Assembly: GCA_964563435.1 (NCBI GenBank)
Contig: CAZLXI010000019.1
Span: 18,037 to 82,036 of the forward strand
DNA length: 64,000 nt
Source: Leadbetterella sp964563435
Lineage (GTDB): Bacteria; Bacteroidota; Bacteroidia; Cytophagales; Spirosomataceae
Direction of reading: 5' to 3'
Made by a program: the position numbers and the translations under genes
Shown here: positions 25,941-34,466 of the stretch, in pieces
Position numbering within the stretch: the first letter of the stretch is position 1
Layout: every line of letters starts with the position of its first letter
The notes under the pieces: model-generated
Database searches by the model: none
The model's input: only the letters and a program-made list of their open reading frames with translations
What the model was told of the DNA's origin: nothing

Positions 25941-28352
25941 TTGAAACGTTTATTCTGGATTATCGCGCTATTTACTTTCTCTTCTGCTTCGGGACAAAGC
26001 TTTGGGCTTAAGGGAAGGGTCATCCACTTCAAAAGCGGAGTGCAGAACGCTGTTATTGTATTGAATGACTCTCTGCATCGCACTACCGACAAGCAGGGAG
26101 ACTTTGTCTTCTTCCCCCTGTCTGCAGGCGTTTACAAGCTTCTGATCACCCATGCCGAATACAGGCCGCTGCTGCTGAAGGTGGAGATCGTGTCTGACAC
26201 CACCTTGCCGGCCATTGCCCTCGAAGAGAGCATCTACGAGCTGAAAGAGCTGGTGGTTTCAGAAAACCGGCAGGAAAGGGCGAGGAAAGACAATCCGCTG
26301 AACGTAGAGGTGGTCAGCCACGATTTTATTCGGAAAAACCTTGGCGGAAGCCTGATGCAAACCCTGGAAAAAATTCCGGGGGTAAACGCCATGACCATCG
26401 GTTCGGGGCAATCCAAACCCCAGATACGGGGACTGGGATTTAACCAGGTGGTAGTGGTAGATGGCGGGGTCAGGCACGAAGGACAGCAGTGGGGAGCCGA
26501 TCACGGCCTGGAGATCGATCAGTTTGCCGCCGGGTCGGTGGAGATTGTGAAAGGGGCCGCCTCCTACCTGTACGGGTCCGACGCCATCGGCGGCGTCATC
26601 CGCGTTAACCCGCATCTCCCGCCTGCCCTTCACAGCATGAACCTGTCGCTTAACAGCTCCTTTATGAGCAACAGCAACGCCTTCGGCAACTCTCTTAACT
26701 TTAATGCCCGGCAGCATTCCTGGTATATGGACGCCCGTGCCACATTCAGGGATTACGGCGATTACCGGGTACCCACCGAGCTGATCTACGTGTATGATTA
26801 TGATGTTCGTCTGCCCGGTGGATATGTCCGGAACTCCGCCGGAAAAGAAAGAAACTTTCACCTGACCGCCGGCCGGATCACCGAGAGCTACCAGACCCGC
26901 CTGCACTTCAGCAATATTTACGCCCGGAGCGGCTTCTTTGCCAATGCGCACGGTCTGGAACCCCGAAGGGTGAATACCGAACTTCACGATGCCTCCCACC
27001 GTGACATTCAGTTGCCTAACCAGCAGGTAAATCACTTCAAAGTAATCAGCAACACCGTCCGCAGTGCCAGCAGGCATGAACTGAGCCTGGACGCTGCCTT
27101 CCAGCAAAACCTGCGAAAAGAAAGGAGTCCATACGTAAGCCACGGATTCATGCCACCGGTATTCCCGGAACCTTTCCCGTATGATTCCGAACTGGAAAGA
27201 TTGTATGACAAGCAGGTGATCTCCGGAAATCTGCGCGATAAGGTACTCTTCAAAACCCATGAGCTTACCTTCGGAGGCAATTATGAGCATCAGAAAAACA
27301 GCATCGGCGGATGGGGGTTTCTCATCCCCGCCTATACACAGCACCAGGCAGGACTGTTTGTTTATGATAAATGGGAAGCAGGCAAAAAAACGATACTTCA
27401 TGCCGCATTACGCTATGATCTCGGGTATATCCGTATCCTGGAATACACCGACTGGTTTCCTTCCGGCGATGAAGGCAAACACCTCACCCGTGTACAGGCT
27501 TCCTCCCCCTCTTTTGATAACCTCAACTGGACGCTAGGAGCCAACCACACGATCGGGAAGACCGAGCTTAAACTTAATCTGGGCACCAGTTTCCGTATGC
27601 CTCTGGCCAAGGAGCTGGCGGCCAACGGGGTCAATTACCATTACTTCCGCTACGAAAAAGGTAACAGCAGATTATCTCCCGAAAAATCGTATCAGCTGGA
27701 TATCGGCATCTTCCGGAAAACAGAGAAGCTGGAGATTGAGTTTACCCCCTTTTACAATTATTTTCCCAATTATATCTACCTGAATCCCACTGCCGGGCAT
27801 GATTATCTTTACGGAGCCGGGAACCAGGTATTTGAATACCAGCAAAGCAAGGTCATGCGCTACGGTGCGGAAGCCCTTATCCGCTATCATATCACGAATA
27901 GCTGGACGGGTCAGCTGTCCGGGGACTACCTCTATAACCGGCAGCTCTCCGGTAGCAAAACCGGGTTCAACCTTCCCTTTTCACCACCGCCGTCCTGGTC
28001 AGGAAGCATTTACTGGCGCCCGGGAGCCCGTCGTCCGGAAGACCGGAAGCCCGGCGCCCAACGCCCGGGGATACTAAAAGAAAGCTATATTTCGTTGGAT
28101 ATTAAACATGCTTTAAAACAGTACCGGATCGTTCCGCCGGAGAAGATCACTCCGGCCTATACCTTGCTGGGAATCTCCGCGGGTATGGAATTTCCTGCCG
28201 GTAAGCAGAAATGGAACCTAAACCTGCAGATCAATAATTTGTTGAATACGCGATACCTGAATCACACCAGTTTTTACCGGCTGATCGATCTGCCCGAATC
28301 AGGAAGAAACATTACGTTAAACTTAAGAGTACCGCTAAGTTTTGCTATATAG
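25941..28352 (+). CDS. TonB-dependent receptor, probable metal/siderophore uptake
   Basis: An 803-residue receptor translated from a TTG (MKRLFWIIALFTFSSASGQ signal peptide); the frame is open further upstream but that part precedes the promoter. A CarboxypepD_reg-like domain (about 20-85) leads to a plug with VDGGVRHEGQQWGADHGLEI and GAASYLYGSDAIGGVIRV, then a barrel ending NITLNLRVPLSFAI. Plug wording of this type is seen in ZnuD-like and other metal receptors. Residues near 693-710 (RPGARRPEDRKPGAQRPG, 28017-28070) are a low-complexity GC-rich insertion in a barrel loop. The following three small genes are His/Cys rich and on the same strand. Confidence 0.9.
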   Translation: MKRLFWIIALFTFSSASGQSFGLKGRVIHFKSGVQNAVIVLNDSLHRTTDKQGDFVFFPLSAGVYKLLITHAEYRPLLLKVEIVSDTTLPAIALEESIYELKELVVSENRQERARKDNPLNVEVVSHDFIRKNLGGSLMQTLEKIPGVNAMTIGSGQSKPQIRGLGFNQVVVVDGGVRHEGQQWGADHGLEIDQFAAGSVEIVKGAASYLYGSDAIGGVIRVNPHLPPALHSMNLSLNSSFMSNSNAFGNSLNFNARQHSWYMDARATFRDYGDYRVPTELIYVYDYDVRLPGGYVRNSAGKERNFHLTAGRITESYQTRLHFSNIYARSGFFANAHGLEPRRVNTELHDASHRDIQLPNQQVNHFKVISNTVRSASRHELSLDAAFQQNLRKERSPYVSHGFMPPVFPEPFPYDSELERLYDKQVISGNLRDKVLFKTHELTFGGNYEHQKNSIGGWGFLIPAYTQHQAGLFVYDKWEAGKKTILHAALRYDLGYIRILEYTDWFPSGDEGKHLTRVQASSPSFDNLNWTLGANHTIGKTELKLNLGTSFRMPLAKELAANGVNYHYFRYEKGNSRLSPEKSYQLDIGIFRKTEKLEIEFTPFYNYFPNYIYLNPTAGHDYLYGAGNQVFEYQQSKVMRYGAEALIRYHITNSWTGQLSGDYLYNRQLSGSKTGFNLPFSPPPSWSGSIYWRPGARRPEDRKPGAQRPGILKESYISLDIKHALKQYRIVPPEKITPAYTLLGISAGMEFPAGKQKWNLNLQINNLLNTRYLNHTSFYRLIDLPESGRNITLNLRVPLSFAI

Positions 28353-28638
28353 GCTCACTAACATATCGAAACTCCTGGCGCTGGCCGCCGTGGCATTGCT
28401 GATTGTGATATCGGTGCATGGTATTTTTTTGCACCATGATTCCCACGCAAACCCCGGAGAGAGTCATCCCTGTACCTTATGTGAAATAAATACCTTCCAT
28501 TATACTTTCCCGGATACCTGCGAATTTGTAGCGCAAGTCACCGCTCCTCTCATTTCCTACACCTACCGGGAACACAAGATCTTCATTAAAACCGTTCATC
28601 GTTTAGGTTTAAGAGGGCCTCCGGTTCGCTTCGAATAA
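28342..28638 (+). CDS. small His/Cys-rich membrane-anchored protein
   Basis: A 98-residue protein starting at a TTG that overlaps the end of the receptor gene by 11 bases, so it is translationally coupled; no ATG fits. One hydrophobic segment (ISKLLALAAVALLIVISVHG, about 8-27) is followed at once by FLHHDSH and HPCTLCEINTFHY, a cluster of histidines and a CxxC pair suited to metal binding. It has no lipobox. Similar small proteins accompany metal-related TonB receptors. Metal relay across the periplasm is inference. Confidence 0.7.
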   Translation: MLYRLTNISKLLALAAVALLIVISVHGIFLHHDSHANPGESHPCTLCEINTFHYTFPDTCEFVAQVTAPLISYTYREHKIFIKTVHRLGLRGPPVRFE

Positions 28639-28676
28639 TATACCAGGTCGGTTCATTTCAGCCGGATGGTGTTTTA

Positions 28677-28768
28677 AGTTCCGGGTTCCGAGTGGTGAGT
28701 TCCGAGTATAGTGGCAAGGAAGTTTAAACTAGCCACCACTCGGAACTCACCACTCGGAACCCGGAACT
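28677..28768. repeat. 31-bp perfect inverted repeat
   Basis: The arm at 28677-28707 (AGTTCCGGGTTCCGAGTGG then 12 more bases) is repeated in perfect inverted form at 28738-28768. An inner GTGGC/GCCAC pair at 28711-28715 and 28732-28736 extends the structure around a 16-base loop. Each arm also contains GTTCCGAGT twice, a nested direct repeat. No T-run follows. It lies in the space between two genes of the metal operon, so in RNA it would form a very stable barrier or a stabilising stem. Confidence 0.9.
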
Positions 28769-28798
28769 ATCCGCGTAATGTCATAATCTTTTAAAACG

Positions 28799-29251
28799 AT
28801 GAAAAAATACTTATTTCTTTTGGTGGCGCTGCTTCCGGGATGCGGCTCCGGTGAGCCTGAAATTGACAATACTTATCCCGTGATCAGTTCTGAAGGGTTG
28901 TTTCCGCAGCCTTGTACGGTATTGGAGCGCGGCAAAACACATACTTTCGTGGTCACCTTTTCCGATAACCGCGAACTGGGGTCGTTTAACTTTGATATCC
29001 ATAATAATTTTAATCACCACTCCCACAGCACTACAGTGGAGGAGTGTGCGGAAGACCCGGTGAAAGAACCGGTCAATCCTTTTAAACTGATCCGGGGAGG
29101 CAGCATTCCCTCCGGGCTGAAAAGCTATACGGCCAATGTCCCCGTAGCTATTCCGGCGGACGCAGACGAAGGGGATTATCACTTCAGGATAGATGTTACG
29201 GATGCTACCGGCTGGCAGACCATCAAAACTATGAGTATAAAGATCAAATAA
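28799..29251 (+). CDS. DUF4625 lipoprotein, His-rich
   Basis: A 150-residue lipoprotein: signal MKKYLFLLVALLPGC with Cys15 acylated. The mature domain is an Ig-like beta sandwich of the DUF4625 type (THTFVVTFSDNRELGSFNFD, AIPADADEGDYHFRIDVTDA). It has a loop with FNHHSHSTTVEEC, whose histidines and cysteine look like a metal site. It lies within the TonB receptor operon and 19 bases before a second DUF4625 gene. A periplasmic or surface metal-binding role is plausible from residue content and context. Confidence 0.85.
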   Translation: MKKYLFLLVALLPGCGSGEPEIDNTYPVISSEGLFPQPCTVLERGKTHTFVVTFSDNRELGSFNFDIHNNFNHHSHSTTVEECAEDPVKEPVNPFKLIRGGSIPSGLKSYTANVPVAIPADADEGDYHFRIDVTDATGWQTIKTMSIKIK

Positions 29252-29270
29252 TCAAAAAATGTCAATAATA

Positions 29271-29654
29271 ATGAAAAATATAATTTTAGTAATATTCGCC
29301 CTGGCACTGTTTATTTCATGCAAAGACGAAGATGTCACGCCAGCTCCGGTTATTTCAGGAGTGGAAATCGGTAGCGGAAACAGCGGCAGGGTAGCCCGTG
29401 GAAGTGATCTGCACATTGAAGCGCAGATTGTTGCCGAAGGCACGATCAGCGAAGCCGAGGTACACATTCATGGTACCGGATGGGAACACGAGGTCGATTT
29501 CCCGCAGCTTGCCGGCAAAAAGAACGGGGAGATACATACCCATATCGATGTACCCGCCAGCGCCACTCCCGGCCATTACCATATTCATATCTCCGTGACA
29601 GACCAAAAGGGGCAAACCACGGAGGTGGAAGCTGACCTGGAGATCACCGATTGA
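29271..29654 (+). CDS. second DUF4625-like lipoprotein, His-rich
   Basis: A 127-residue lipoprotein starting at 29271 (MKNIILVIFALALFISC; Cys17 acylated). An ATG at 29259 adds only four residues. The mature domain resembles the preceding DUF4625 protein, with an EAEVHIHGTGWEHEVDF strand, EIHTHIDVP and GHYHIHISVTDQKGQ, giving at least nine histidines in a HxH pattern. Gene order receptor - HHxxH/CxxC protein - two His-rich lipoproteins suggests one metal-handling system. It is the last gene of the operon. Confidence 0.85.
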   Translation: MKNIILVIFALALFISCKDEDVTPAPVISGVEIGSGNSGRVARGSDLHIEAQIVAEGTISEAEVHIHGTGWEHEVDFPQLAGKKNGEIHTHIDVPASATPGHYHIHISVTDQKGQTTEVEADLEITD

Positions 29655-29721
29655 TCATACGCAGATAAGTGGATGGAGTTGGACAAACGTTCCGGTCAGA
29701 CTTGGCCTATACAGCCCGGTT

Positions 29722-29759
29722 TGACCAGGCCGCGCAGCTCGGTCTTCGCGGCCTGGTCA
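29722..29759. repeat. 13-bp palindromic repeat
   Basis: TGACCAGGCCGCG at 29722-29734 pairs perfectly with CGCGGCCTGGTCA at 29747-29759 around a 12-base loop. The right arm plus GGATGACA is shared with 58141-58156 (GCCTGGTCAGGAGGACA). It follows the metal operon by 70 bases and may act as an mRNA 3' structure, though no T-run is present. Confidence 0.75.
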
Positions 29760-29885
29760 GGATGACATTGGCAACGCTGTTCGGAAACTATCCGCTTGTC
29801 TGCATTCCGAAAAACTTTTTCCGCAAACGTCAGGTCATTTAACAGAAAACCCTATATTTACAGGTTTATTGTTGAAATCTGTAGA

Positions 29886-30557
29886 ATGAAGCGGCTATTA
29901 CAATGTTTTTTGTGCCTTTTTCCATGGGCGCCTGCCACTGCACAAACCTTAAACTCAAAGATCTATGACGGAAGGGAATATGTGCTAAGCAAAACTCTTA
30001 TTTCCGGCACTCCCTTTTTTCATAATGGAGAAAACCAGGAGAATAATACACTCCGGTTTGACAGGGTGATCTACAGTGGTGTACCGCTCCTTTACGATAT
30101 TAAGGCGGATCAGTTAGTAACACGGCGGAATAGTGAACTGACCAATATGGTCGTGGTGAAAGAAATGGTCGATTTTTTTACCATTGGCAAAGATACCATT
30201 GTTCATTTGAAACAAGCGCTCACAGGGCTGGAAGACGGCTTTTACCTTCAGATTTTTAACTCTCCTGCCTATAAAGGCGTGGCACGTTATAAAAAAGTGG
30301 TCAGAGACCCCCGAAGTGTAAATGAAAAAAGCTATTATTTCGAAACGGTGAAGTATTTTATAAAAACACCTGATTCAGGCCACTTTATACCTGTAGGAAA
30401 TATACGAAACCTACTTTCTATCGATAAACAATACAAAAAGAATTTGAAACGCTTATTACGTGCTCAGGGAACCCGGGAAGACTTCCCGGCATCCATTGCT
30501 TTGGTTTTGGATTATCTGAATAAAGCAAACAAAGTACCTAGCCATTTACAAAGATGA
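29886..30557 (+). CDS. secreted protein of unknown function, partner of TonB receptor
   Basis: A 223-residue product from 29886 (MKRLLQCFLCLFPWAPATAQ signal). An upstream in-frame ATG at 29796 would bury the signal peptide. The mature part is beta-rich (KIYDGREYVLSKTLISGTPF ... VIYSGVPLLYDIKADQLV) with a basic C-terminus (KQYKKNLKRLLRAQGTREDF). The stop overlaps the start of the STN-type TonB receptor by four bases, so they are coupled. Conserved proteins of this kind precede such receptors in Bacteroidota; I know no function. Confidence 0.72.
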   Translation: MKRLLQCFLCLFPWAPATAQTLNSKIYDGREYVLSKTLISGTPFFHNGENQENNTLRFDRVIYSGVPLLYDIKADQLVTRRNSELTNMVVVKEMVDFFTIGKDTIVHLKQALTGLEDGFYLQIFNSPAYKGVARYKKVVRDPRSVNEKSYYFETVKYFIKTPDSGHFIPVGNIRNLLSIDKQYKKNLKRLLRAQGTREDFPASIALVLDYLNKANKVPSHLQR

Positions 30558-33289
30558 ATAAAACCTGCTTTTTCTGGCTGGCTATTCTTTTATCCGTAAA
30601 AGCAATGGCCCAAAATGATCCGGTAAGCCTGCACCTGTCTTCTGCCCGATTCAGTGAAATGATCCGGAGCCTGGAAAACCAGACTCCCTATAAATTTTAT
30701 TATGTCCCTGCAGATACCGACAGCCTGCTGATCAGCTACTCAGGTACGAATAAAGCGCTGTCTGAAGTATTATCGGAAATACTCCACCCCCTGAGTTTCA
30801 GGTTTTCGGCAGATCCGCGTAAGAAGATCTATATTACCCGGGATGCATTTATTCTTACCGAATTCCGGGATATTCACAGAACAAAACCTGCCACTTCCGA
30901 AACTACGCCCGATGTGGTGATACAGGATTTCCTGGAAGCTCAGCCCGAGGATATCTCCATTGAAAATAAGGTTTTTGAGATAGGCAGTAAAGACCGGCCC
31001 GTAAAAGGTGAAAAGACGATCTCCGGCTATGTCCGGAGCAAAAACACAGGAGCTCCGGTAAGTTCCGCCACGGTGAGTATCCTGGGCAGAGCTTCGGCGG
31101 TACAAACCGACCAGCACGGGTATTATTCTATTATTGTGCCCGAAGAGCGAAGTGTACTCCTTATTACCAGTGTGGGCCTTCGTGACACCCGTCGACAGCT
31201 GGTCATGTACAGCAGCGGACGCCTGGATATCGAAATGACAGACCAGGTTTTCTCCCTTAATGAGGTAGTGGTAGCCGGTGAACGGGGCAACCAGGTAAAG
31301 AGGATGCAGATGGGTCTGGAAAAACTGAGCATAAAAACCATCAAACAAACCCCGGCCGTTTTTGGAGAAGCCGATGTGATCAGCGTGATCCTGACACTAC
31401 CGGGCGTACAGACGGTAGGAGAAGCCGCCAACGGCTTCAATGTAAGAGGCGGAGCCACCGACCAGAACCTGGTGCTGTTCAGCGATGCCACCATCTTTAA
31501 CCCCTCTCACTTCTTCGGCCTGTTTTCTTCCTTTAATCCCGATGCCGTTAACCAGGTGGAGCTCTATAAAAGCAGCATCCCCGCCCGGTTTGGCGGGCGG
31601 CTGTCGTCGGTTCTCGACGTAGCCGGGAAAGAAGGAAACCGGAATAAAATATCCGGGGCCGGCGGAATAGGCCTGCTCACGGGCCGGGTATCGCTGGATG
31701 GCCCTATAGGGGAAAAAACGCAGTTCCTGGTAGGTGCACGCAGTACGTATTCCGACTGGTTGCTTAAAGCTATCCCGGATGATTCTTATCGTAACAGCAG
31801 CGCATCTTTTTATGATCTCAACGCGCAAATTAGTCATTACGTTAACGAAAAAGATGCTTTTTACCTGACAGGATATGCCAGCCGCGACCGCTTTACCTTT
31901 CAGAACGGAATCACCTACGGTTACCGGAATACCAATCTTAACGGAAAGTGGAAAAGGATATTCAACGGGAATATCCACAGCATTCTTACCCTGGGTACCG
32001 ATCAGTACGGCTTCAATATTGCCGACCGGAATAACCCCGTCAATGCATTTGACATGCTGTATTCCATCGGACAGTCGTTTTTAAAAGCCGATGTTTACCA
32101 TCAGCCTCACGAAAAACATAAGCTCAATTATGGTCTGCAATCCACGCTGTATTCCATTCAGCCGGGCCGGAGGCTTCCTGTAGGTGAAGAGTCGATTGTA
32201 GCTAACCAATCCCTGGAAAACGAGCAGGCCCTGGAATCCGCTTTGTATATTTCGGACACCTACATGATAAATGACCGGTTCAGTGCAGATGCCGGACTCC
32301 GTTATGTGCTGTATAACTACCTGGGCCCCCGAAGCGTCAATTACTACATAGACGGCCTTCCCAAAAGTCAGGAGACCCTGGAGGAAACCGTCAATTACGG
32401 ATCAGGGAAAAGTATCAAAACCTACCACGGTCCGGAATTCAGGCTCGGGCTTCGTTACGCCTTTTCGAACCAGAGTTCGGTAAAGCTGGGTTATAATTCG
32501 CTAAGGCAGTTTATACACATGTTGTCGAATACCACAGCAGCCACCCCCACCGACTCCTGGAAGCTAAGTGACCCGCACATTAAACCGCAGTTCGGCGATC
32601 AGGTGAGCCTCGGCTATTACCGCAATATGGCCTCGTCAAAAGTGGAAACCTCTGTGGAGGTTTACTATAAACGTATCCACAATTATCTCGACTATAAGAG
32701 TGGCGCCGTATTGCTGATGAACGAAACCATCGAAACCGATGTGCTGGGAACTGAAGCCCGGGCGTACGGTGTGGAACTCATGGCGAAAAAAAATACCGGA
32801 AAGCTGAATGGCTGGATCAGCTATACGCTGTCAAAAGTACAGCAAAGAACTACCGGTGAGGAGACCATCAACAACGGCAACTATTATAACAGCAATTTTG
32901 ATAAGCCGCATAACCTGACCATGGTAGGAAATTACAGGTTTTCGCACCGCTACAGCTTTTCCATGAATACCACCTACAGCACGGGAAGGCCCATCACCCT
33001 GCCCATCGCCAAATATGAATTTGCCGGATCGGAACGGGTGTTTTACTCCGAAAGGAACAAATACAGGATACCCGACTTTTTCAGGATGGATCTTTCCGTC
33101 AATATAGAAGGGAATCACAAGATCAAAAAGCTGGCGCACAGCTCCTGGACCGTCGGCGTATATAATGTGACCGGCAGAAAGAACCCGTTTTCGGTGTATT
33201 ATGTATCGGAAGAAGGCAAAATAAAAGGGTATAAACTTTCTGTCTTCGGTCACCAGATTCCTTTCATCACCTATAACTTCAGATTTTGA
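30554..33289 (+). CDS. TonB-dependent receptor with STN and CarboxypepD_reg-like domains
   Basis: A 911-residue receptor with signal peptide ending at about residue 20 (MNKTCFFWLAILLSVKAMAQ). A secretin/TonB short N-terminal (STN) domain (about 22-95: FSEMIRSLENQTPYKFYYVP) and a linker lead to a CarboxypepD_reg-like domain (about 155-230, ISGYVRSKNTGAPVSSATVS). The plug has FNVRGGATDQNLVLFSDATI, and the barrel ends IPFITYNFRF. STN domains usually signal to FecR-type anti-sigma factors, but none is in this window. It is followed by a DUF4249 lipoprotein and an MG2-type protein in one operon. Ligand unknown. Confidence 0.93.
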   Translation: MNKTCFFWLAILLSVKAMAQNDPVSLHLSSARFSEMIRSLENQTPYKFYYVPADTDSLLISYSGTNKALSEVLSEILHPLSFRFSADPRKKIYITRDAFILTEFRDIHRTKPATSETTPDVVIQDFLEAQPEDISIENKVFEIGSKDRPVKGEKTISGYVRSKNTGAPVSSATVSILGRASAVQTDQHGYYSIIVPEERSVLLITSVGLRDTRRQLVMYSSGRLDIEMTDQVFSLNEVVVAGERGNQVKRMQMGLEKLSIKTIKQTPAVFGEADVISVILTLPGVQTVGEAANGFNVRGGATDQNLVLFSDATIFNPSHFFGLFSSFNPDAVNQVELYKSSIPARFGGRLSSVLDVAGKEGNRNKISGAGGIGLLTGRVSLDGPIGEKTQFLVGARSTYSDWLLKAIPDDSYRNSSASFYDLNAQISHYVNEKDAFYLTGYASRDRFTFQNGITYGYRNTNLNGKWKRIFNGNIHSILTLGTDQYGFNIADRNNPVNAFDMLYSIGQSFLKADVYHQPHEKHKLNYGLQSTLYSIQPGRRLPVGEESIVANQSLENEQALESALYISDTYMINDRFSADAGLRYVLYNYLGPRSVNYYIDGLPKSQETLEETVNYGSGKSIKTYHGPEFRLGLRYAFSNQSSVKLGYNSLRQFIHMLSNTTAATPTDSWKLSDPHIKPQFGDQVSLGYYRNMASSKVETSVEVYYKRIHNYLDYKSGAVLLMNETIETDVLGTEARAYGVELMAKKNTGKLNGWISYTLSKVQQRTTGEETINNGNYYNSNFDKPHNLTMVGNYRFSHRYSFSMNTTYSTGRPITLPIAKYEFAGSERVFYSERNKYRIPDFFRMDLSVNIEGNHKIKKLAHSSWTVGVYNVTGRKNPFSVYYVSEEGKIKGYKLSVFGHQIPFITYNFRF

Positions 33290-33294
33290 GGCTC

Positions 33295-34458
33295 ATGAAA
33301 ACGGTTAATAAAATATATCAGTTGATCCTGGGGGCTTTACTTCTTTTTTCCTGTGAAGACCCCTATACCCCGGCTTACGAACAGGACGATACCGCCCCAA
33401 TCCTGATCATTGAGGGTTATATAGATATGAGCGGCAACTCCCGCTTCAAACTCAGCCAAACGGTACCGCTAAATGCTGAGGAGAGTACTGTTCCCGTGAC
33501 AAACGCCGTTTTGTCTATAGAATCTGAGGATAATCAGAATTACGCTGTTCTCACTTCTGCAGGTGCCGGTGCCTACACCATCGTTCATCCGGCGCTGAAC
33601 ATGAATACCCGATACCGCCTGCGGATAAAAAGCAGGGGAAATGAATACCTTTCCGATTGGATCACTCCCTATGCCACATCGGAAATAACCGAAATAGAAA
33701 ATCAAAGAACCGACATCGGTATGGATCTTTTTGTAAGTACCGTTAACAGCAACGATAACTCCCGGTATTACCGCTGGGAGTTTGAGGAAACCTGGAGATT
33801 TTCAGCCCGCTTCCTGAGCGTCCTCATTTTCGACGGGAGCCAGGTCAGATGGCGAAAACAGCCGGAAGAAAACATTTCAAGGTGTTTCAGCCAACAGAAT
33901 TCATCTGACATCCTCATCGGCACCACCGATAATCTCTCAGACAATACCGTATCCCGGCAAAAGATACAGTTTATTCCCAATTTATCTGACAAACTGATGA
34001 TCCGCTATTCTATCCTGGTAAAGCAATTCAGCATCAGTAAAGAAGCCTATCTTTTCTGGAGTATTCTGAAAAAAAATTCAGAGTCGGTCGGCGATATTTT
34101 TGGCTCCATGCCTTCTGAGCTCAAAGGAAACGTAACCAACACAGCCAACCCCGATGAGCCGGTAATTGCCATGATAGAAGCTTCCATGCCGGCTCAAAAA
34201 AGGGTATACCTGAATGCTTATGATTTTCCGCAGCCCTGGGCTGTTTCCATGCCCTTTTATTCCGCTTGTGAATATATGGAAGTACCGGTGGGAGAGGCAT
34301 CGGCACTTTTCAGGAATCCCAATTTTATCCCTACCAATGAAGTTTACAAGATTGAAGGGAGCCCGCTACCCTCCCATTATTCCTATGCCACGAGGAGCTG
34401 CACCGACTGCTCGCTTATAGGCTCGCTGAACATACCTGATTTCTGGACAGAATTTTGA
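33295..34458 (+). CDS. DUF4249 lipoprotein
   Basis: A 387-residue lipoprotein from the ATG at 33295, six bases after the receptor stop: MKTVNKIYQLILGALLLFSC, Cys20 acylated. A TTG nine bases earlier also opens the frame. The N-terminal part follows the DUF4249 pattern (PILIIEGYIDMSGNSRFKLS, VTNAVLSIESEDN, YTIVHPALNMNTRYRLRIKS), and the C-terminus has CTDCSL and ends IPDFWTEF. The same receptor-DUF4249 pairing occurs at 12425-15637, where the order is reversed. It probably acts with the receptor at the outer membrane. Confidence 0.88.
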   Translation: MKTVNKIYQLILGALLLFSCEDPYTPAYEQDDTAPILIIEGYIDMSGNSRFKLSQTVPLNAEESTVPVTNAVLSIESEDNQNYAVLTSAGAGAYTIVHPALNMNTRYRLRIKSRGNEYLSDWITPYATSEITEIENQRTDIGMDLFVSTVNSNDNSRYYRWEFEETWRFSARFLSVLIFDGSQVRWRKQPEENISRCFSQQNSSDILIGTTDNLSDNTVSRQKIQFIPNLSDKLMIRYSILVKQFSISKEAYLFWSILKKNSESVGDIFGSMPSELKGNVTNTANPDEPVIAMIEASMPAQKRVYLNAYDFPQPWAVSMPFYSACEYMEVPVGEASALFRNPNFIPTNEVYKIEGSPLPSHYSYATRSCTDCSLIGSLNIPDFWTEF

Positions 34459-34466
34459 TCAATATT

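Noticed and set aside
26259..27401. 380-codon open frame opposite the metal TonB receptor
   Set aside because: Antisense shadow with no domain or signal; the plus-strand receptor is clear.
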